Shown here piece after piece: positions 58,906 to 64,000 of a DNA stretch of 64,000 bases; within the stretch, counting starts at the first letter, position 1, and each line of letters begins with the position of its first letter. Origin of the DNA: an uncultured Mycoplasmatota bacterium (GTDB lineage: Bacteria; Bacillota_I; Bacilli_A; RF39; UBA660); the NCBI GenBank assembly GCA_900548695.1, contig URLC01000002.1, forward strand, positions 251,352 through 315,351, read 5' to 3'. The notes under the pieces were generated by a model. It saw only the letters and a list, made by a program, of their open reading frames with translations. It did not search any database and was not told the DNA's origin. A program made the position numbers and the translations under genes.

Positions 58906-60525
58906 ATGGAAAAAACATTTATTTTTGGACATAAGAAACCTGATTCTGATTCTGTCATGTCTGCTATTGGTCTTTCTTATTTGAAAAATCAGTTAGGAGA
59001 ATGTACGGAACCAAGAATTTTAGGTACGGTGAATAAGGAAACGAAATATGCACTTAATTATTTTGGTTTAAAAGAACCAGAATATTTAAATGATGTTAAA
59101 CTACAATTAAAAGATGTTAATTATCATAAAGGTTTTTATATTCGCGATACAGATTCTGTTTATGATGGATATCAAAAAATGTTAAAAGAAGGATTAACAG
59201 GTATTCCAGTTGTAAAAGATAATAAACAATTTTTAGGATTAATTACGATTAAAGATTTGTCTCATATTGTAGTTAATGCGAATTTTGAAGAATTATATAC
59301 TTCTTATCAGAATATTATAAAAGTATTAAAGGGTGAAGAAATATTAAAATTTGATTCTGAAATTAGTGGTAAAATTATGGTTGCCGCTTATCGTAGTACT
59401 ACTTTTATTAATACCGTTCCTTTAACTAAAGAAGATATTTTGATTGTTGGAGATCGTCATAGTGTTATTGAATACGCTGTAGAATCTGGAGTTAAACTAG
59501 TTGTCTTATCAGGAGATTCTGAGATTAAAGATGAACATATTGAAATAGCTAGAAAGAATAAAGTTAATATTATTCGTACACCATATGATTCTTATCATAT
59601 TACTAGAATGATTCCTTTAACTAATTATATTAGAACTATGATACGTAGTTATAATCCTATCAAGTTTGAGGAAACTGAATTTGTTGATACTGTTTTAGAT
59701 ATTAATAATAAGTTAAAACATACTAATTATCCAGTTGTTAATAAGAAAAACCAATGTTTAGGATTATTAAAAATTATTGATTTAAATGAAAAACGTCCTA
59801 AAAACGTTATTTTGGTTGATCATAATGAAAAATTACAAAGTGTGGAAGGACTTGAAGAAGCTAATATTTTGGAGATTTTTGATCACCATAATTTGGGTAG
59901 TATTACAACATCTGCACCTATTAATTTCCGCAATATGGCAGTTGGTTCTACTTGTACCATTGTTTATACTTTATACAAAGAAAGAAATGTTAATTTACCT
60001 AAAGAGGTTGCTGGGGCATTACTTTCTGGAATATTGTCTGATACCTTAATTCTTAAGAGCCCTACAGCGACACCTCGTGATGTGGAGGCAGTGGAAGAAT
60101 TAGCTCGTATTGCTGGAGTTGATTATCAAGTATATGGTATGGATATGTTAAAGGCAGGTACATCTTTAGAAGGCATGAGTAAAGAAGATGTATTATATAA
60201 TGACTTTAAATTATATACTATTAATGAAAAGACTTTTGCTATTGGGCAATTCTTTACCATGAATTTTGATGAGATGAAAAAAGAGTTAGATGAGTATGTT
60301 GCTACTTTGGATGAAGTAGCAGAAGCTAATAATTATGATTTTGTGGCTTTGTATGTTACAGATATCATTAAAAATGGTAGTTATGTTATCTTTAATACCA
60401 AAGGTCAAGAAGTGGTTGACGTTTGTTATGAAAAAGAAAACATACCTGAAGGATATTTTGTAGAAAATTGTGTTTCTCGTAAAAAACACGTAGTACCTTT
60501 AATTATGGAAATATTTGAAAATTAA
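58906..60525 (+). CDS. ppaC: CBS-DRTGG family II inorganic pyrophosphatase
   Basis: A Mn-dependent pyrophosphatase of 539 residues. The DHH part is split: FGHKKPDSDS at the start, then an inserted regulatory region of about 240 residues with two CBS units (YDGYQKMLKEGLTGIPVVKDN and the matching VLDINNKLKHTNYPVVNKKN) around a DRTGG domain, then DHNE, FDHHN and the DHHA2 end. Regulated enzymes of this layout bind adenine nucleotides. The ATG at 58906 after GAAGTGAT is preferred over the TTG at 58885. It is followed 10 nt later by the DUF368 gene. Confidence 0.94.
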   Translation: MEKTFIFGHKKPDSDSVMSAIGLSYLKNQLGECTEPRILGTVNKETKYALNYFGLKEPEYLNDVKLQLKDVNYHKGFYIRDTDSVYDGYQKMLKEGLTGIPVVKDNKQFLGLITIKDLSHIVVNANFEELYTSYQNIIKVLKGEEILKFDSEISGKIMVAAYRSTTFINTVPLTKEDILIVGDRHSVIEYAVESGVKLVVLSGDSEIKDEHIEIARKNKVNIIRTPYDSYHITRMIPLTNYIRTMIRSYNPIKFEETEFVDTVLDINNKLKHTNYPVVNKKNQCLGLLKIIDLNEKRPKNVILVDHNEKLQSVEGLEEANILEIFDHHNLGSITTSAPINFRNMAVGSTCTIVYTLYKERNVNLPKEVAGALLSGILSDTLILKSPTATPRDVEAVEELARIAGVDYQVYGMDMLKAGTSLEGMSKEDVLYNDFKLYTINEKTFAIGQFFTMNFDEMKKELDEYVATLDEVAEANNYDFVALYVTDIIKNGSYVIFNTKGQEVVDVCYEKENIPEGYFVENCVSRKKHVVPLIMEIFEN

Positions 60526-60535
60526 GGAGAATAAA

Positions 60536-61405
60536 ATGAAAAATGCACTTATATTGACAATCAAGGGGTTCATTATGGGGCTTGCTAATATTATTCCAGG
60601 AGTAAGTGGTGGAACACTTGCTCTTACTTTAGGAATTTATGAAAATTTTATTCAAGCAATTAGCCATTTTTTTTCTAAAATCAAAGAAAATATTAAATTT
60701 TTACTTCCTATAGGAATCGGTATTTTATTAGCTATTCTTTCTATGAGTAGAGTGATTGATTATTCTTATGCTCATTTTCCAATACCTACAACCATGTTTT
60801 TTATGGGACTGGTACTTGGGGGAATTCCTTTGCTATTAAAGAAAGTTAAAGGGAAAAATGAAGTAAAAAAAGTATCAAGTTATGTTATTTTTCTTATTAC
60901 TTTTACTTTAGTATTAGTACTTGCATTTTCTGAACAACTATTTGATATTTCTTTAAAAGCTAATTTATCAAATGTTACTGTGGCAGGATATATTGTGTTA
61001 TTCTTAGTTGGAATGGTTGCGGCTGCTACTATGGTTATTCCAGGAGTAAGTGGTTCTTTAGTTTTAATGCTTTTAGGTTATTATTATCCAATTTTAAAAG
61101 TAATTAAAGAATTAACTAAGTTTCAAGATTTAGGACATAATTTACTTGTTGCTTCGGTATTTGGTATTGGAGTTTTACTAGGAATTGTAGCTATTTCTAA
61201 ACTGATTGAATTTTTATTTAAAAAGTTTGAGACAAAAACATATTTTGGGGTTTTAGGTTTTATATTTGCGTCTGTTTTAGCAATTCCAATTGCGACTATG
61301 AATAGTGTTGATCATTTAGTGTTTAATTTAGCACAAATTTTCATCGGAATTGTGGTTTTAGCAGTTGGGGTTATTGCTGGTTATAAGTTAGGAGATACAA
61401 AATGA
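60536..61405 (+). CDS. popT: DUF368 (PopT-family) undecaprenyl-phosphate translocase
   Basis: A 289-residue protein with about nine hydrophobic segments. It has the DUF368 signatures GFIMGLANIIPGVSGGTLALTLGIYE at the start and VIPGVSGSLVLMLLGYYYPILK in the second half, an internal duplication. DUF368 proteins were reported as C55-phosphate flippases (PopT), returning the carrier to the cytoplasm side. The next gene is uppP, overlapping by 4 nt, which makes the carrier-recycling role likely here. AAGGAG precedes the ATG at 60536 (TTG at 60515 is discarded). Confidence 0.88.
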   Translation: MKNALILTIKGFIMGLANIIPGVSGGTLALTLGIYENFIQAISHFFSKIKENIKFLLPIGIGILLAILSMSRVIDYSYAHFPIPTTMFFMGLVLGGIPLLLKKVKGKNEVKKVSSYVIFLITFTLVLVLAFSEQLFDISLKANLSNVTVAGYIVLFLVGMVAAATMVIPGVSGSLVLMLLGYYYPILKVIKELTKFQDLGHNLLVASVFGIGVLLGIVAISKLIEFLFKKFETKTYFGVLGFIFASVLAIPIATMNSVDHLVFNLAQIFIGIVVLAVGVIAGYKLGDTK

Positions 61406-62217
61406 GTTTTATAGAAATATTGATTTTAGGATTTATTCAGGGAGTTGCGGAATTTTTACCGATTTCATCTTCAGCACATTTAATTATTTTTAGAGATTTA
61501 TTTGGTATTGGAGCTGGAATGAATGCTAATATGGAACTTACTTTTGATATTGCACTGCATTTTGGTACTTTGCTTGCTATTGGAGTATTTTTCTTTCAAG
61601 ATTTTATTACGATGATTCGTAAAGGTTTTACTAAGGGTGTTAAAGATAATGATGGTAAAATCTTATGGTATTTGGTAGCTGCAACAATTCCAGCTGCTAT
61701 TGTAGGGGTTCTTTTTGAAGAGGCAATTGAAAATATAATACGATCTAATTATATTGTAATAGCTTTAGCATTGGCTATTATGGGTATTATTATTTATCTT
61801 GCTGATAAATATAGTAAAGAATCGAAGGATATTAAGAAAATGACTTTAAAAGATGCTGTTATTATTGGATGTAGTCAAGTGTTTGCTTTAATACCTGGAT
61901 TTTCTCGTAGTGGTACTACAATTGCTGCCGGTAGAGTGTTGGGACTTGAAAGAGAAAGTGCTGCAAAATTTTCTTTCTTTTTAAGTGCGCCAGTAGTACT
62001 AGGAGCCGTATTATTACAGTTATTAAAGGGAAGCGTTTGGTCTGTTATTTTTGCTAATGTTGGTACTTTTATATTTGGAATATTGGTATCTTTTATTGTA
62101 GGGATTTTATGTATTAAATTTTTACTTAAATATTTACAAAAACATAATTTTAAAATATTTATGATATATCGCATTGTTTTAGCTTTAGTTGTATTAGTTT
62201 ATGTTATGGTTGGGTGA
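61402..62217 (+). CDS. uppP: Undecaprenyl-diphosphatase UppP (BacA)
   Basis: Removes one phosphate from undecaprenyl diphosphate outside the membrane, 271 residues with about eight helices. GFIQGVAEFLPISSSAHL at the start and LIPGFSRSGTTIAAG after the middle are the two conserved catalytic blocks. It overlaps DUF368 by 4 nt (ATGA), so dephosphorylation and flipping of the carrier are translated together. Confers bacitracin tolerance in other bacteria. A ZIP transporter follows after a short gap. Confidence 0.97.
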   Translation: MSFIEILILGFIQGVAEFLPISSSAHLIIFRDLFGIGAGMNANMELTFDIALHFGTLLAIGVFFFQDFITMIRKGFTKGVKDNDGKILWYLVAATIPAAIVGVLFEEAIENIIRSNYIVIALALAIMGIIIYLADKYSKESKDIKKMTLKDAVIIGCSQVFALIPGFSRSGTTIAAGRVLGLERESAAKFSFFLSAPVVLGAVLLQLLKGSVWSVIFANVGTFIFGILVSFIVGILCIKFLLKYLQKHNFKIFMIYRIVLALVVLVYVMVG

Positions 62218-62221
62218 TTGT

Positions 62222-62977
62222 ATGCGTATTGAAGTAGTTGGATTAATTGTTACTTTTTTATTAGGAATTTTTATTTTTATTGGAGCTTTAATTGCTTTTC
62301 TTGTAAATAAAAAGGAACAAATTACTGATTTTTCTTTAGGTCTTGCTTTTAGTGTTATTATTATGTTGGTACTTGTTGATTTGATTCCTGAAGCGATTGA
62401 ACATTTTGGACTTAAGTATATTTGGTTATTTTTGATATTTGTAGTTTTAGGTTATCTATTACTACGAGTTTTAGATCACTTCGTACCAGATCATCATGAA
62501 CATAGTCGTATGACTAAAAAACAAGCTAATAGTAATTTGGCTCATATTGGAGTAATTTCATCTATTGCTTTGGTGATTCATAATGTAGTAGAAGGTATGG
62601 CAGTTTATTCTACCGTTCTTAGTAGTGTATCTGCTGGTCTTATGTTGACAATTGGAATAGGATTTCATAATTTGCCACTTGGTATGGTTATTGCGACAAC
62701 ATTTTATCAGGGAAATCAAAAACCTAAAAAGATATGGCTTATGATAAGTGGGGTTTCTCTATCTACTTTTCTTGGAGGATTTTTAGCTTTTCTATTAAAT
62801 AATAGAATGCTTCCAGAATGGGTATTAGGCAGTTTATTATCTCTTACACTTGGAATGTTAGTCTTTATTTTGTTTTCTGAGTTATTACCAAGAATTAAAG
62901 AGAGTAAGTTTAAACTTTATCGTAATTTGGGACTTATTGTTGGTGTTATGATTATGATTATTTCTGTTTTAATATAG
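62222..62977 (+). CDS. ZIP-family metal transporter
   Basis: A 251-residue transporter with about eight helices. The metal-binding motifs HNVVEGMAVY near 120 and HNLPLGMVIAT near 148 are those of ZIP family members; a histidine-rich loop (PDHHEH) lies near 93. It should import zinc or other divalent metals. GGGTGAT precedes the ATG at 62222. The gene starts 5 nt after uppP stops, so it is in the same operon. Confidence 0.9.
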   Translation: MRIEVVGLIVTFLLGIFIFIGALIAFLVNKKEQITDFSLGLAFSVIIMLVLVDLIPEAIEHFGLKYIWLFLIFVVLGYLLLRVLDHFVPDHHEHSRMTKKQANSNLAHIGVISSIALVIHNVVEGMAVYSTVLSSVSAGLMLTIGIGFHNLPLGMVIATTFYQGNQKPKKIWLMISGVSLSTFLGGFLAFLLNNRMLPEWVLGSLLSLTLGMLVFILFSELLPRIKESKFKLYRNLGLIVGVMIMIISVLI

Positions 62978-62986
62978 GAGAAAGTT

Positions 62987-63736
62987 ATGTTGTATATTAT
63001 ATGTAGTTGGTTTTTATTATTTCTTTTGTATTCTATTATTGGATATATTGCTGAAATCATTTGTGTTAGTCTTACTTGTAAAAGGTTAGTATTTAATAGA
63101 GGATTTTTGATTGGTCCTTATTTACCTATTTATGGTTTTGGGGCTTTAATTATGGTTCTTTTTTTAAAAAGATATGAAAGTGATTTAGTGGCTTTATTTG
63201 TTATGGGGGCTTTTTTCTGTACCGTACTTGAATATTTTACAAGTTTAATCATGGAAAAGATATTTAAACTTCGTTGGTGGGATTATTCTGATAAGAAGTT
63301 TAATATTAATGGAAGAGTTTGCTTGGATAATGCTATTTTATTTGGTATTGGTGGTGTTTTGGTTGTAAAAGTTGTACAACCAGTTCTTGCAGAGTTTATT
63401 TATTTGCTTCCTAGTTGGTTAACTATTTGTTTGGCGATATTTTTATTTATTATCTTTATCAGTGATATTGTTGAATCTTGTTATATTACGGCTCGTTTAA
63501 AAATAAATGTTAGTAATTATATTCATAAAGATGCTACTAGAGAAATAAAAAAAGAAGTTATTAAGGCAATACGTAAGCATACTACCTTGACAGCTAGATT
63601 GTTAAAGGCCTTTCCTAATGTTAGCTATGGAAGAAATAAGGGATTTATGGAGTTTTTGAAGTTGTTTGAAAATACGAAAAGAGATATGAAAATTCAAAAA
63701 TTAAAAAGTAAAATAAAAGAAGAAAAAGGGAAATAA
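62987..63736 (+). CDS. CmpB-like putative ABC-transporter membrane protein (PF06541 type)
   Basis: A 249-residue protein with about six helices. The conserved end of the membrane part, WWDYSDKKFNINGRVCLDNAILFGIGG, matches the PF06541 family (annotated putative ABC-transporter type IV). No ATPase gene is near, so the family label may be wrong as to function. The C-terminal tail is basic and cytoplasmic. ATAGGAG precedes the ATG. Last gene of the pyrophosphatase-to-ZIP transcript before a terminator. Confidence 0.75.
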   Translation: MLYIICSWFLLFLLYSIIGYIAEIICVSLTCKRLVFNRGFLIGPYLPIYGFGALIMVLFLKRYESDLVALFVMGAFFCTVLEYFTSLIMEKIFKLRWWDYSDKKFNINGRVCLDNAILFGIGGVLVVKVVQPVLAEFIYLLPSWLTICLAIFLFIIFISDIVESCYITARLKINVSNYIHKDATREIKKEVIKAIRKHTTLTARLLKAFPNVSYGRNKGFMEFLKLFENTKRDMKIQKLKSKIKEEKGK

Positions 63737-63749
63737 TTCTTCTTTTTTG
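63715..63749 (+). terminator. Terminator overlapping the end of the CmpB-like gene
   Basis: AAAAGAAGAA (63715-63724) pairs with TTCTTCTTTT (63737-63746) around a 12-nt loop containing the stop codon. Confidence 0.7.
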
Positions 63750-63791
63750 TTTGATTATTATTTATGTTCTTTATTTTGTCGAATTTTTTTA

Positions 63792-63820
63792 TTGTATAGT
63801 TTGGAAATCCGTTGTATAAT
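63792..63820 (+). promoter_or_regulatory. Promoter of the terminal prepilin
   Basis: TTGTAT (63792-63797), 17-bp spacer, TATAAT (63815-63820). Confidence 0.6.
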
Positions 63821-63855
63821 CTTATTTATAGTAGATTAAGATATGGTGATGTTAT

Positions 63856-64000
63856 ATGGAATTTAAGGAAAATAAATCTGGTTTTACATTGATTGAATTA
63901 GTGGTGGTTATTGCAATTATGGGTGTAATTCTAATTTTGGCTTTACCACAAGTATCTAAACTTCAACAGGCTAATAAGGATAAGAAGTATGATGCTTATT
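63856..64000 (+). CDS. Type IV prepilin, N-terminal part (continues past the window)
   Basis: The first 48 residues of a prepilin. EFKENKSG^FTLIELVVVIAIMGVI is a canonical class III signal with E5, followed by ALPQVSKLQQANKDKK, the usual end of the helix. GGTGATG precedes the ATG. It is the fifth prepilin of the window, and whether more pilus genes follow lies outside it. Confidence 0.9.
   Translation, partial: MEFKENKSGFTLIELVVVIAIMGVILILALPQVSKLQQANKDKKYDAY

Noticed and set aside
61875..62174. 99-codon minus-strand frame inside uppP
   Set aside because: Fully covered by the conserved uppP gene; no start signals.
1..64000. CRISPR arrays, insertion sequences, prophage or rRNA genes
   Set aside because: No regularly spaced repeats, transposase or phage-type genes, and no rRNA segments were seen on reading both strands.
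1..64000. Mollicute genetic code (TGA read as Trp)
   Set aside because: Genes such as the marR (17675), response regulator (51454) and uppP genes end in TGA at natural lengths, and tryptophan is written TGG.

Overview
The window is a stretch of a compact, very AT-rich genome (roughly 30% GC by eye) from a low-GC Gram-positive bacterium, most likely an uncultured, gut-type member of the Bacilli related to, but outside, the wall-less Mollicutes. Reasons: Firmicutes-type gene orders (yqeG-yqeH, dnaG-sigA-trmK, ylbJ/ylbL, nfo beside a DUF2624 gene), a Firmicutes-type DnaB initiation protein, EF-P with lysine at position 32 plus ymfF/ymfH, Shine-Dalgarno sites of the form AGGTGAT, and normal peptidoglycan genes (ftsZ, murE, a class B PBP, uppP). 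TGA is used as a stop and TGG as tryptophan, so the standard bacterial code applies. Taxonomy below class level is not claimed.

Layout. 1-2.8 kb: 3' end of ftsZ, an unusual membrane protein, arginase. 2.9-8.3 kb: murE, a YkgJ-type cysteine-cluster protein, VanZ, a MOP-family flippase, an unknown membrane protein, and a sigma factor that looks like SigK with its pro-sequence. 8.3-15.6 kb: peptidoglycan deacetylase, yqeG-yqeH, an unknown gene, then dnaG-sigA-trmK. 15.7-21 kb: CDF exporter, PepSY protein, a MarR-FUSC efflux operon with a clear operator, DUF421, a GHL10-type lipid-anchored or membrane-anchored hydrolase. 21-26 kb: two type IV prepilins, endonuclease IV, class B PBP. 26-33.4 kb: rpmG, efp, ftsK, a lipoprotein, deoD, ymfF-ymfH. 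33.4-39.7 kb: a hairpin leader plus a zinc-ribbon micro-protein, a GH25 lysozyme, two FAD proteins, an HD-domain gene remnant, a membrane protein. 39.7-44.7 kb: lepA, a multi-HTH regulator, hemW, an HD protein, a thymidylate kinase. 44.7-50.2 kb: PilB-type ATPase with a long proline-rich tail, two minor prepilins, ylbJ, ylbL, a hotdog thioesterase. 50.2-52.7 kb: a non-coding leader and a two-component system whose composition differs from its surroundings. 52.8-58.2 kb: SDR enzyme, small unknown gene, tRNA-Met, YqfQ-like gene, pilC, pilD, dnaB. 58.3-64 kb: HD protein, CBS-DRTGG pyrophosphatase, DUF368 (PopT family) and uppP, ZIP transporter, CmpB-like membrane protein, and the start of another prepilin cut by the window edge.

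How it fits together. Most of the window is housekeeping: cell wall synthesis and undecaprenyl-phosphate recycling (murE, PBP, uppP, DUF368, flippase, deacetylase, GH25), replication and transcription (dnaG, dnaB, sigA, ftsK), translation (lepA, efp, rpmG, trmK). The accessory theme is a type IV pilus or competence-pilus machine scattered over more than 40 kb (five prepilins, PilB, PilC, PilD). Two genes (sigK-like, ylbJ-like) and one SpoIIID-like regulator raise the question of sporulation ancestry.

Transcription signals are unusually legible: many genes are preceded by a hairpin terminator whose T-run leads straight into an extended -10 promoter (TG-n-TATAAT), and many stop codons lie inside the terminator hairpin. 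Start codons were often moved downstream of the longest open frame to fit an AGGTGAT-type ribosome site.
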